64,000 bases of DNA. Source: Pseudopyrenochaeta lycopersici. Its lineage: Eukaryota > Ascomycota > Dothideomycetes > Pleosporales > Pseudopyrenochaetaceae. The stretch spans positions 1,984,001 through 2,048,000 of the forward strand of contig NHZP01000004.1 in NCBI GenBank assembly GCA_003313425.1, given 5' to 3'. Of this stretch, positions 1-9,059 are shown piece after piece (positions within the stretch are counted from its first letter, which is position 1; the number at the start of each line of letters is the position of its first letter). A model generated the notes under the pieces. That model was not told the DNA's origin, did not search any database, and saw only the letters and a program-made list of their open reading frames with translations. The translations under genes and the position numbers were made by a program.

Positions 1-1237
1 GAAAATGTTTTCTCTGGCGGCAAAGCATTGCCGCTAGAGCTGTCCCAGCATTTTCAAATCCCTGAGTATATGCTCACAGGCGTCTATTTCCGGTCGAATG
101 GCTTCTTCAACTATGAGGAAGTTCTTGATAAGAACGGTCACCTACAATCCTACAGTAAACAATATCACGCCGACCTTGCGTAGCTACTAACGGTTGATCA
201 AGGCATCTGGTTCCGCATTTTAATCAAATCTGTATATAGCAAAGGTGCTGCGAGTTATATGTGGCATGAGATGACCTTTTGCTCGCGCTGGGAGTCTGGG
301 CAATGTAGTATTCTTTGTATTGGTGTGGGTACTTCGTTCCAGAGCTTGCTTCAAGAGACTCTGGCTCGCATATGGCCTAGGCTGCCATCTTCACACCCCT
401 ACTCTTTACATGTGCCGATAATTGAGGTAATAATCGCTATGCAAGACGTGTCTGTGTGGTCTTTAAGGAACATTGTGCGGGATGTTGAGAAGGTGAGTGC
501 TATCATGTTACTAGAAGTCGTCTCTCTGGCTCATGTAAATATTTACAGGATCGCTCTCGTTCAGTTCGTGGGTCACTAGATTTCCAGAATCTGCATGAGA
601 CATCAAGGCATGCCATACATTCCTTCGAAGTCCTCAATGTGGCTGTTGAGACAGTAGGCGCACTTCAAGATCGCATCGCTCGTCTGCCAAGCGGAGGTAG
701 CAACAACCCAGTACCAAACTTTGCATCCCACCGAGTCCAAGTACACATCGACTGCCAAGTCCGAATGCTTCGCAACATGCTTCTGCGGTGTCAATCGAAC
801 AAAGAACGACTGCAGAATGAAATTAGTCTTGTACGCCTCAGTCTGATTCTCAGTGAGATGGAAATCGCTAATATGCTCTTAGGCATACAACATGATTGCA
901 CAGCGAGACAGTCAGGTGATGACGGGATTAGGAGAGGCAGCACGGCTAGACAGCGGGGCTATGAGGACCATCGCAGTAGTGACCATGGCATTTCTACCAC
1001 CAACATTCTTATCAGTTAGTTAAATCTAATCACCTGCAGGCTAGTGCTGATGCAAGACAGGCAATCTTCAGCATGAGTTTCTTCAACTTTACTCCGCCAA
1101 AAGACAATGAGAGTGGTGGCTGGTCTGTTTCGGACAAGTTTTGGATCTATTGGGCGTTTGCAGTCCCGTTAACTCTTCTGACTCTGGCAACCTGGTTCTG
1201 GCGGCAGAAGCGGCCTGAGAAGAAGGCAACAGTGTAG
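1..1237 (+). CDS. CorA-like Mg2+ transporter-type membrane protein, 3' part
   Basis: The 5' end lies outside the window; 340 residues are visible. Exons read <1-179, 240-492, 549-830, 883-1014 and 1061-1237. Each junction is GT-AG and keeps frame. Frame 1 contains a TAG at 181-183, but it falls inside a 60-nt intron (180-239) with GTAGCT donor, CTAAC near 186-190 and TATAG acceptor. The C-terminal part has the layout of the fungal CorA-like family: a coiled stretch with IAQRDSQV, a first membrane segment (TIAVVTMAFLPPTF), a loop reading SMSFFNF in place of the bacterial GMN, and a second membrane segment (FWIYWAFAVPLTLLTLATWF) followed by a basic tail. Family membership is clear; metal transport itself is inferred, since many fungal members lack GMN and are uncharacterised. 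Confidence 0.85.
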
Positions 1238-2082
1238 ATATTATATATTTGCCAACATTTTTCGCCTTGAGCCATACAAGACCAAACGTTATTCGGTGAG
1301 ATTGGATATTAGTGCAAGATATAGAACTCGAATAAAGTGAGATCAAGGAGTGATCAAGAAGAAAATAGTGGTTGCATTCTCAAAAGGAAAGTCGTGGTGA
1401 GGCATATCCACCTTATCGGACCAGAAGTTTGGCGAGTGTAACCACATTGACAGGCTCCAGTGAAGCTCCAGTCCTCGACTTTTACCAAGTTTGACCGTCT
1501 GGGAGTATCGCTATCATCCCGAGGATAGTGACATTTCCTAAGTGCATGCCCTATTAGCCCTGCAAAACGTCTACTTACTACCAAGGCTTCATTGAAGATT
1601 GATCAAATACTGAGATATGTGGTCAGCCTTCTCATGATGACTGTCAACATCCGAGGTCCTTGTACTTCTCCTAGCTATGACTTGTTTGTATTATAACACG
1701 AGTTTAAATTTTTTTGAAATGTGGTTCTAGACACATTACCATTCATTACACATCTCAACAATCCGGGCCAAATTGGAAGCTGGTGCGGTATTCCCAGCCT
1801 TGTGTTGTTCGCCAGTGGGTGGTCTGCGCTAGTGCTCTTGTTGGCATCTCATCAGTGCGATTGCCTTCCAGGAAGTAAGACACAGATGTGCCTTCACCAG
1901 CGGCTGGAAAGGTCCTAGAGCAGATATTGAACCTAATTACAAAACTTTTGCCTTGTGGCTTGCTATTTGGCCAAAGAATTGGAGGAGGAGGCTGACTCAA
2001 TGAGGTAAAGCAGGAAGAAAGTTCCTATGCAGGGTGACCAAGGCGATGGTTGGAGAAGTGAAATACCTCGTCTCGCTTAAGT

Positions 2083-2097
2083 GGCCGATACTCCGCG
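2083..2097 (-). promoter_or_regulatory. CGG-N5-CGG element, copy 1
   Basis: On the minus strand this reads CGCGGAGTATCGGCC. The first 12 bases are identical to copy 2 at 2618. Two CGG triplets in direct orientation spaced by five bases are a typical Zn2Cys6 dimer site. It lies about 700 nt before the transporter ATG. Confidence 0.5.
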
Positions 2098-2521
2098 CGT
2101 CTAGAGCCTCTCACGCTTAACATTTCTTGTCCCATTTTAGCTCTCCCGCACTCGAAAGCTTGAACTGCTAAATGGCTAAATAGAACAATGTAGACTTCGA
2201 TATGTTTTCGATCAGGAGGCCCTCAAGCCAAAGCCGGTTCCGAACCGAAACGTGCGTGCAGCTGAGCTTTGTACCGGGACCGAGGTACGTCACTTGCTGG
2301 GTTGATTAGTGGCCGACGTATGTCCACCGCCTGCACGCTAGGTCTCAAGCACTCAGCTGTAAACCTAGCTGGACCTTGTCATTTCGTCTATACCTCCTTC
2401 AGCGCTACCACTATTACTTTTAGGCGTAGCAGCCCTCTATGAATGACTACTTGTACCTTGTGTGACACTGTGTCCACCAATCTCTTCAGGTCCACGGAAG
2501 GCCCGAGCATGTGGTTGAGGT

Positions 2522-2583
2522 CTGGGGAAAGCGCGAGTGGGGTCCCCGGCCGGAAAGGCTGGGGTCCCCCGAAGCTTCCCCGG
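2522..2583. promoter_or_regulatory. Cluster of CreA-type (SYGGRG) sites
   Basis: Five matches to the CreA carbon-catabolite repressor consensus SYGGRG fall within 62 bp: CTGGGG at 2522, GTGGGG at 2537, CCGGGG on the minus strand at 2544-2549, CTGGGG at 2559, and CCGGGG on the minus strand at 2578-2583. Two of them sit in repeated GGGGTCCCC palindromes (2539-2547, 2561-2569). Position 220-280 nt upstream of a sugar transporter fits glucose repression; binding is inferred from the consensus only. Confidence 0.5.
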
Positions 2584-2617
2584 ACTGCAGTCCGTCTACG
2601 ATCTAGTAGCGCCCCGT

Positions 2618-2633
2618 CGCGGAGTATCGCTCT
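2618..2633 (+). promoter_or_regulatory. CGG-N5-CGC element, copy 2
   Basis: Reads CGCGGAGTATCGCTCT, 170 nt before the transporter ATG. It differs at one base of 16 from copy 3 in the GH5 promoter (6592-6607). Likely target of the Zn2Cys6 regulator encoded between the two genes (inference). Confidence 0.55.
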
Positions 2634-2802
2634 TTGGCTGGCTTCAATGTTGATTTAACCGGTCGACTATGGCTTCACTGTAACATAAACACCAAGCAAT
2701 TCTCTATAAGAGTATTGCGCGGGTGAATGTTTGGAATGCCAACACCTCCCTTGACATCTTTTCTTCCAGCTTTGTCTTGCGACTACACCATTTGATTACA
2801 CG

Positions 2803-4482
2803 ATGGACAAGGTGAACTCGGAAGCCGTTGTGCAAAGCGAAAGCATCCATGACAAGTCTGTCATCGATGAAGCCGCTTTGAAGGCTGATCGCATCGATGA
2901 AGAGGGATTGACTTTTCGTTATGTTATTCGTCATCACCCAGCTCTGGTGTGGTGGTCCTTCTTCTACGCCATGTCTGCTGTTGGCTGGTAGGTCCACGTC
3001 CTTCGATGGATAAACAAATATTAACATATCCAGGGGTTTTGATGCTCAAGTCAACGGTGCGATGATATCGGTTGCATCTTTCCGTCGAGACTTCGGCTAT
3101 ATTTACGAGGGCCAACCCGTTCTCCCCGCCAGCTGGCAGACAGCTTTCAATACCGTCAGCGCGGTCGGACAATTCTTTGGCGGGTTTCTCTGTAGTTGGA
3201 TCGCTGATCGCATGGGCCGAAAGCGGGCACTTGTTGCTGGGATCGCTATTTGTTCTGGTGGAATCATTGGCCAGATTGTGTCCGCAACGCGAGTGGCCTT
3301 TCTGATTAGCAAGCTGATACTCGGTCTCGGGCTCGGGTTCTATCTCACAATTGGGCCGTTAGTTACCTCAGAAGTATGTTTCCATCTTTATCTCTGGGCA
3401 ATTGATGGTAGCTGACTATCTATTAGATCACACCAGTGGTTCTTCGTGGTCTCTCTACAGCTGGTGTCAATCTCGGAATAGCCTTGGGCCAACTCCTCTC
3501 AAACGCGGCCGTTAAGGGTTTCGGCGAGCGCGATGATGTATGGGCTTACCGTGGGCCATTTGCTCTCCAGCTTTTCTTCGTCGCATTCCTCCTCGCCGGT
3601 ATCTGGTTCGCACCAGAATCTCCTTGGTTTCTTGTGCGCCAGGGTCGATACGAAGAAGCTGAGAAGGCAATGACAAAGTTATGGGGTAAAGACAAGGAAG
3701 TCGCCGTCAAAGTTGCTGCCATGAGAGCTAGCCACCTGGCGCATGCAGAGAGCGATAACCCTAACATTGTTGAATGCTTCCGCGGCACCAATCTGATTCG
3801 CACTGGTATATCTACGGGCGCCTTCGTCTGCCAGCACCTTGTGGGCATCGTCTTCGTCCTTGGATACAGCAGCTACTTCTTCCAACTTGCCGGGCTGAAC
3901 CCTTCTCGCAGCTTTGATCTTGGTGTGGGCGTCACTGCTTGTGGTGTGCTCGGTAATATCCTTTCATGGTTTACAGTGAACCGGTTCGGGCGCCGCTTCC
4001 ACTTTCTCCTGGGCATGTGTGTGCTCACTGCGCTGTTGTTCCTCATCGGCATCATGGATGTCGTGCCTTCAGGTGGAGCAAAATGGGTGCAGGCAGCAGC
4101 AACTGTCATCTACGCCTTCGTCTACTTCAACACCATAGGTGCTCTGGCGTTTGTGCTCTTAGGCGAGACTTCGACTCCATCGCTCCGTGGACACACAACA
4201 GCGCTCGCCACAGCCACTCAATCTGTCCTAGGTACTGTCATGAATATAGCGATTCCTTACATGGTGAACCCTGACGAGGCCAACTTGAGAGGCAAGGTTG
4301 GGTTCGTGTTTGGAGGCCTAGCCGCGGCAGCCACTGCTGTTTGCTTCTTCTACATCCCGGAACTCAAAGGGAAGTCGTTCGACCAAATCAATACCTTGTT
4401 TGAGAGGAAAATTTCACCCCGGCGCATGGGCTCCTACAAATCGGAGGACATTGAGCATGAGAAGGAAATGGCACAGGCTTGA
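2803..4482 (+). CDS. MFS sugar transporter, alpha-glucoside permease type
   Basis: Encodes 526 residues in three exons: 2803-2987, 3034-3373 and 3427-4482, with 46- and 53-nt introns. It belongs to the sugar porter branch of the major facilitator superfamily: a long cytosolic N-terminus, twelve hydrophobic segments, the loop-2/3 signature DRMGRK after the second segment, the PESPWFL box after segment six, NRFGRR between segments eight and nine, and PELKGKSFDQI at the C-terminus. The stretch following the first segment (QPVLPASWQ) resembles the maltose/general alpha-glucoside H+ symporters, so an oligosaccharide rather than a hexose substrate is likely. It sits first in a co-oriented trio with a regulator and a cytosolic glucosidase, which suggests import of a glucoside that is cleaved inside the cell. 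The exact substrate cannot be read from sequence. Confidence 0.9.
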
Positions 4483-4799
4483 GAGATGGCTCAGCCAGAG
4501 TGGTGATAGAGATGAGTTGATCAGATACAGAGTACTATATAAGAGCGAAGAATATCTCTAGAGTGCAGTTATATACATTGTGAATGCGTCAATCACGAAA
4601 TGCATTCTGATTCTGAGTTCATTGTACGGCTTGCCAAGCTTTAGATCGCCCGTGCCCCAATGAACCTTAAATCATAACCACCTCCCCTTGATCCCCAGAT
4701 TTCCAATCAGGAAAGTCATGTCCAGCAAATACCTTAAACTGAACTGAACCCTTGGCATACGTAGCCACTGATCAAATCTACCCCCACCTAGGCACCGAT
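4483..4799. other. Intergenic between transporter and regulator
   Basis: 317 bp holding the 3' region of the transporter and the promoter of the regulator. I see no copy of the CGG-N5-CGG element here, so autoregulation through that site is not supported. Confidence 0.5.
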
Positions 4800-6524
4800 A
4801 TGGATGTTGACTCCGGGTCACGAAAACGCCCCGCACCCCGTGGAACAGCCGCCTATCCCCGCAAAAGAGCTGTCGCTGCATGTCAAACCTGTCGCTCACG
4901 AAAAACAAAATGTGATAACCGCCGTCCGTCATGTTCCTTTTGCGAAAGTGCCGGAGCAACCTGTAACTATTCAACATCCGACTTGTCTGCGTACGACCCG
5001 GCAAGTCTTGCAATTCTCGACCGTCTAGATCAACTTGAAAATAGCCTCAAGGCACACATTTCATTTGGGTCATCACCTATCCCTTCAAACACCTCGCCAG
5101 AGACGGCCACATTTACGCCAACCGTGGTGGACTGTGAGCAAGTTCCAGGACCAACTTCCCATAACCACATCGACAACGACTCCATTAAAGATATTCCACC
5201 GTTACCAAATACAATAGAACATGTTTTGGCCTGGCCTGTTTTTAAAGGACGCTTCAACGATCATACCAAATTGATGCAACTACTTCGGTCCTCAGCACCA
5301 CTGGAGCAGCCTACTAGTGTCAATTTCGATCTGGAGATTGGCACGTGCAAGTATTTGCTAGGGCAATGCTTTGAGCATATTCTCAGCAAGAATCCTGTTC
5401 TCGAAGAAGATGCAATGTGGAAAACCATGAATTTTGTATGCTTGAATGGCATTGGGTGGGACGCCGATTCCTGTCTCGTGCTCCTCATTTGCGCCCTAGG
5501 GTCGATTGCATCTCCAGACGCTAGCAAAACGGATTGGGCTATGGCAAGGTCCTATTTTGGAGCAGCCCAGCGACGAATGGGCATTATGATAACTTGGGAT
5601 GGGCTTGTTGTTCCACAGTGTTATTTCCTTGCAGGAGTGTATTTTATGTACAACCTAAGACCTCTTCAGGCATGGCGAATGTTTGCGCAAGCTGTAGTTT
5701 GTATTCATCCCGACAGCCCCGAAACTATCCCACCGGCCCACTATTCTCTGGAAGAATGCGTCTACTGGTCTTGCTGGAAGTCTGAGGTAGAATTGCGGAT
5801 GATATTCCAGCTTCCCGATTTCGGGGTCATCGGCAACCGATACCCCCCACACATGCCTGAACCTCCACTCACAGATGCATCGCATGCGCCAAAGTGGTAC
5901 TACTATCTTGCCGACATTTCCTTACGACGGCTTGATATGAGTATCCGCGACACTGTTGCAACGATCTTAGCGCGTAGTACGAGTCCGGAAACGCAGTGTG
6001 CAGACTTAGCACTCGCGGTGCCTACACTTGAGGAGCAGCTGCAAGATTGGGTTAGGTCGATGCCTGACGTTTTCAGTATTCATGACCCTGAGGAGCAAGT
6101 TCTTCACCTCATCTTGAATGGTCGACTCCTTGACAGCTACGATATACTCTACATGACATTCCTGAAAAATGTCCTAGCTGTCGACCCAATGTATCATAAC
6201 ACAACGACCATCTCATACACATATGCCCGCAAGGCGCTCGAATGTTGCGTACAACGTCTTCCTGCGAATGTGCAAGGATATTCAATTCGCCATCATGGCA
6301 CCTGGCTGGGACTGCGCACTTGCACAAGAAGTGCCCTCATGCTACTAGCCGCCCGAATTGCTGGACGTCTGGATTTACTTCCCGATGGATGGCAAACAGC
6401 CATCAGGACCGCAGTATCGGTATTAAATCTTTGGAAAGACGAATCTAACGATGTAGCAGATCGGCTATCGATAATTCGCACTCTCTGTGAGGACGTTGGC
6501 CTAGGCGCACCAGACTCGGATTAA
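4800..6524 (+). CDS. Zn2Cys6 transcription factor, local regulator of the glucoside locus
   Basis: A single exon of 574 residues starting at the ATG at 4800; the frame is open further upstream but without another ATG. The N-terminus is basic (PRKRAVAA) and leads into a binuclear zinc cluster at about residues 28-55, spaced C-x2-C-x6-C-x6-C-x2-C-x7-C (CQTC, then C in KTKC, then CSFC). A coiled segment follows (ILDRLDQLENSLKAHI), which in this family mediates dimerisation, then the long helical fungal-specific middle region, with SLEECVYWSCWKSEVELR marking its conserved core. It lies between the transporter and GH5 gene, both of which carry CGG-N5-CGG/CGC sites in their promoters. It is the natural candidate for binding them. 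Confidence 0.88.
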   Translation: MDVDSGSRKRPAPRGTAAYPRKRAVAACQTCRSRKTKCDNRRPSCSFCESAGATCNYSTSDLSAYDPASLAILDRLDQLENSLKAHISFGSSPIPSNTSPETATFTPTVVDCEQVPGPTSHNHIDNDSIKDIPPLPNTIEHVLAWPVFKGRFNDHTKLMQLLRSSAPLEQPTSVNFDLEIGTCKYLLGQCFEHILSKNPVLEEDAMWKTMNFVCLNGIGWDADSCLVLLICALGSIASPDASKTDWAMARSYFGAAQRRMGIMITWDGLVVPQCYFLAGVYFMYNLRPLQAWRMFAQAVVCIHPDSPETIPPAHYSLEECVYWSCWKSEVELRMIFQLPDFGVIGNRYPPHMPEPPLTDASHAPKWYYYLADISLRRLDMSIRDTVATILARSTSPETQCADLALAVPTLEEQLQDWVRSMPDVFSIHDPEEQVLHLILNGRLLDSYDILYMTFLKNVLAVDPMYHNTTTISYTYARKALECCVQRLPANVQGYSIRHHGTWLGLRTCTRSALMLLAARIAGRLDLLPDGWQTAIRTAVSVLNLWKDESNDVADRLSIIRTLCEDVGLGAPDSD

Positions 6525-6591
6525 TTTTTGGTTCACATTCCCCCTCCCCGTCACGAAGTGGTGCCGAGGTGGTTCCGAAGCACGGACCACA

Positions 6592-6607
6592 CGCGGAGTG
6601 TCGCTCT
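6592..6607 (+). promoter_or_regulatory. CGG-N5-CGC element, copy 3
   Basis: Reads CGCGGAGTGTCGCTCT, one mismatch from the transporter-promoter copy at 2618. It lies 201 nt before the GH5 ATG and 57 nt upstream of the TATA-like box. Confidence 0.55.
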
Positions 6608-6626
6608 CAGTCAAGATTGTGCTACA

Positions 6627-6641
6627 CGCGGAATGTCGGCG
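6627..6641 (+). promoter_or_regulatory. CGG-N5-CGG element, copy 4
   Basis: Reads CGCGGAATGTCGGCG, a direct CGG repeat with five-base spacer like copy 1. Copies 3 and 4 are 35 bp apart and both begin ACACGCGGA or CCACACGCGGA, so they also look like a local duplication. Confidence 0.55.
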
Positions 6642-6663
6642 TTAGGATCGTCCCCGAACGGGA

Positions 6664-6669
6664 TATAAA
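6664..6669 (+). promoter_or_regulatory. TATA box of the GH5 gene
   Basis: TATAAA, 23 bp downstream of the second CGG-N5-CGG site and 139 nt before the ATG at 6808. The spacing suits a core promoter with an adjacent activator site. Confidence 0.4.
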
Positions 6670-6807
6670 CCATTCCAGGAATGTAAGCATCCGTTCGAAA
6701 TATTGCGGGGCTGTCCAAATACCTCCCAGAAACAAAGTACTTATAGCGCTTGTTCGCCGGGTTCGTAAACTTACAATCAGACATTAACACCATCTTCGAC
6801 AGCAAAC

Positions 6808-8295
6808 ATGACTCCCGGTGCCATTGTTTCCGAGTCTTCTTCAATAAAGAGTGAAACATGGCCAAGATCAAACTCCATTCTTCGGGCCTCAGGTACTTCC
6901 ATCGTTGATGGCAATGGCAACAAGGTTATTCTCAAAGGAGTAGGACTAGGCGGACACCTCAATATGGAGAATTTCATCTCAGGATTCACTGGCCACGAGT
7001 ATGAGCATAGAGATGCTCTTGCGGCAGTTCTTGGAAAAGAAAAGTCGGAGTTCTACTTTGAGCGATTCCTGGACTACTTTTTCTCGGACAAGGACGCCGA
7101 GTTCCTCGCTTTCCACGGTCTGAATAGCATCCGCATTCCCATCAACTACCGCCACTTCGAAGACGATATGAACCCTAGTGTCATCAAAGCGGAAGGTTTC
7201 CGGCTTCTCGACCGAGTTGTCAATGCATGCGCCAAGTACGGTCTCTATGTCATAATTGACCTGCACACAGCTCCTGGTGGCCAAAACCAAGACTGGCACT
7301 GCGATTCAGGCATCACAAAAGCCCTCTTCTGGAAGTTCAAGAATTTTCAGGACCGTGTTGTGAATCTCTGGATTGAACTTGCGAAGCACTACCGTGGCAA
7401 CCCTGTCATTGCTGGCTACAACCCACTCAACGAACCCGCAGATCCTGGGCACACAAATTTAATCGCATTCTACAACCGCATTGAGAAGGCAATCCGCGCT
7501 GTGGACCCTGACCATATGCTATTCATTGATGGGAATACGTACTCGATGGACTTTACCCATTTCCCTGCAGAACCCTTGCCTAACGCTGTTTATGCGTGCC
7601 ATGACTACTCGTTTTTTGGATTCCCTCGTGGGGGTACATACACAGGCACCGACGAACAAAAAGCCAAATTACGCGCCTCATTCGAGCGAAAAGTGAAGTT
7701 TATGCGCGCAGCCAATGTTCCCATCTACAATGGCGAATTTGGGCCAGTATACGCGTCTGCTGAGGAAAATGGAATGAGTGCAGAGGAAGTGAACAAGTGC
7801 CGGATAGCGCTGCTTCGCGAACAGCTAGCTATATACCGCGAAACAGATGTGAATTGGAGCATCTGGACTTACAAAGACGTTAACTATCAAGGCATGGTCT
7901 ATACCAACCCAGACTCGGCATACATGAAACTCCTCCAGCCCTTTATCCAGAAAAAAAAGGACCTCAGCGCTGATTTCTGGGGCTCAAATGATGATAAAGT
8001 CAAGCATGTTTACGACCCTTTCTTCGCGGCGATCAAGGAGTGGGTGCCCGAACACTTACACAATAAGAAGTACCCAAGCCCGGTGTGGACTATTGAACGC
8101 CAATTTGAGCGCGTAATCAGAGAAACGCTACTCAGTGAGTATTTGGGTTTGGAGATGGCCGAGTATTTTGAAGGCAAGAGCGAGAAAGAACTTGATGAGC
8201 TGGCGGCTTCATTCAAGTTTGAGAATTGTCTGGTTCGAGGTGCTTTAAATGCAGTTCTAAGTGAGGATGCGCAGATTCGAGATGATGTTAAGTAG
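6808..8295 (+). CDS. GH5 family beta-glucosidase/exo-beta-glucanase, cytosolic type
   Basis: A single exon of 495 residues. It has the glycoside hydrolase family 5 retaining beta-glycosidase signature: the acid/base Glu209 in NPLNEPADPG and the nucleophile Glu310 in YNGEFGPVY. RIPINYRHFE near residue 112 and HDYSFFGFPRGG near 268 are other GH5 blocks. The closest recognisable relatives are fungal exo-1,3-beta-glucanase-like GH5 proteins, but there is no signal peptide: the N-terminus (MTPGAIVSESSSIKSE) is polar. An intracellular enzyme next to an alpha-glucoside-type permease suggests hydrolysis of an imported beta-linked glucoside or disaccharide. The C-terminal 80 residues, rich in E and K, extend past the barrel. 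Transcription probably responds to the CGG-N5-CGG pair 170-200 nt upstream. Confidence 0.9.
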   Translation: MTPGAIVSESSSIKSETWPRSNSILRASGTSIVDGNGNKVILKGVGLGGHLNMENFISGFTGHEYEHRDALAAVLGKEKSEFYFERFLDYFFSDKDAEFLAFHGLNSIRIPINYRHFEDDMNPSVIKAEGFRLLDRVVNACAKYGLYVIIDLHTAPGGQNQDWHCDSGITKALFWKFKNFQDRVVNLWIELAKHYRGNPVIAGYNPLNEPADPGHTNLIAFYNRIEKAIRAVDPDHMLFIDGNTYSMDFTHFPAEPLPNAVYACHDYSFFGFPRGGTYTGTDEQKAKLRASFERKVKFMRAANVPIYNGEFGPVYASAEENGMSAEEVNKCRIALLREQLAIYRETDVNWSIWTYKDVNYQGMVYTNPDSAYMKLLQPFIQKKKDLSADFWGSNDDKVKHVYDPFFAAIKEWVPEHLHNKKYPSPVWTIERQFERVIRETLLSEYLGLEMAEYFEGKSEKELDELAASFKFENCLVRGALNAVLSEDAQIRDDVK

Positions 8296-8663
8296 AATGT
8301 AAACAAGGTATCTATTCACAATGATGTACAACATATACGCTTTACTGGAGTGCTATTTTTAAGGAGCGAAAGTTGAGGTTTCCTTGACGAGAGCGCTGGG
8401 AAAGCTTTTGCTAAAACAGGATTTAGTCACATTGTCGTTTGTAGCAGGGCACCAACAAGAAGAGGATATGACCCACACTTCTTTAAATTGTATTCTATTC
8501 TAGTCTATATTAATCATACTAAAACCAAACGAGTGACTGTTACCGATGCGCACAACCAAATCTCTATCCAACGCCATGCTGGATGCCAAACAATGATGCT
8601 AGCGAGTGACAAAATCTATTAACTCAACGATTAACCACCCCTTCGCTTCAATACCAGATTCAT
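8296..8663. other. Convergent intergenic stretch
   Basis: 368 bp between the 3' ends of the GH5 gene and the small secreted protein gene on the opposite strand. AT-rich; no further feature seen. Confidence 0.5.
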
Positions 8664-9059
8664 TCATGCGGTGGGGCATTGGAAAGTGAATCCACCAAGC
8701 CAGATTGGAATCGGTCGGGAGCGATCACCATCGAGGTCGACAAAGTTCTTTGCGCGTCCATCCAGCTCGATGACCCAGTCGCGGATGTTGAGGTTCGTAA
8801 GGGTGCACTTGGTGGTGTCTGAAAACTTGGTGAGCTGGGCAGAAGTTCCGATGATGTCGCCCTTGCTGTCGATTGCGGTGCCGCGGAAAAGGTCGGGAAT
8901 GCTGCGTGGGAGGCCGTCGGCGGGGACCGTCGCTTCGGCGTTGGCGCCGGTTTGGTCGTTGAAGATGCGAATGGTGATTTGAGGGATGGGAGAGGGGATT
9001 GCGCTGATGCCAGAGGCAAAGGCGAGGATAGTTGAGGCGATAGCGATGGTGAACTTCAT
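8664..9059 (-). CDS. Small secreted protein, unknown function
   Basis: An intronless gene of 131 residues. Residues 1-20 form a clear signal peptide (MKFTIAIASTILAFASGISA) with an AIP-type cleavage region. The mature part is about 110 residues with only two cysteines, one in TTKCTLTN and one three residues from the end, which could pair. I do not recognise the family; the motif IRIFNDQTGANA and the terminal GGFTFQC suggest a compact beta fold. A TATA-like box (TATAAAG, minus strand) lies at 9201-9207, about 140 nt upstream. Small size, signal peptide and possible disulphide make it an effector or cell-wall protein candidate, with no direct evidence. Confidence 0.75.
   Translation of the reverse strand: MKFTIAIASTILAFASGISAIPSPIPQITIRIFNDQTGANAEATVPADGLPRSIPDLFRGTAIDSKGDIIGTSAQLTKFSDTTKCTLTNLNIRDWVIELDGRAKNFVDLDGDRSRPIPIWLGGFTFQCPTA

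Larger units (their letters stand above)
1238..2802. other. Intergenic, promoter region of the sugar transporter
   Basis: No reading frame here resembles a gene; the open frames are short and lack recognisable motifs. The right half carries two CGG-N5-CGG/CGC elements, a group of CreA-type sites and a TATA-like TATAAG near 2705, about 98 nt before the transporter ATG. Nothing recognised between about 1240 and 2080. Confidence 0.6.

Noticed and set aside
4672..5013. Minus-strand frame of 113 codons over the start of the Zn2Cys6 gene
   Set aside because: It mirrors the sense coding frame, has no motif, and the sense strand carries a clear zinc cluster.
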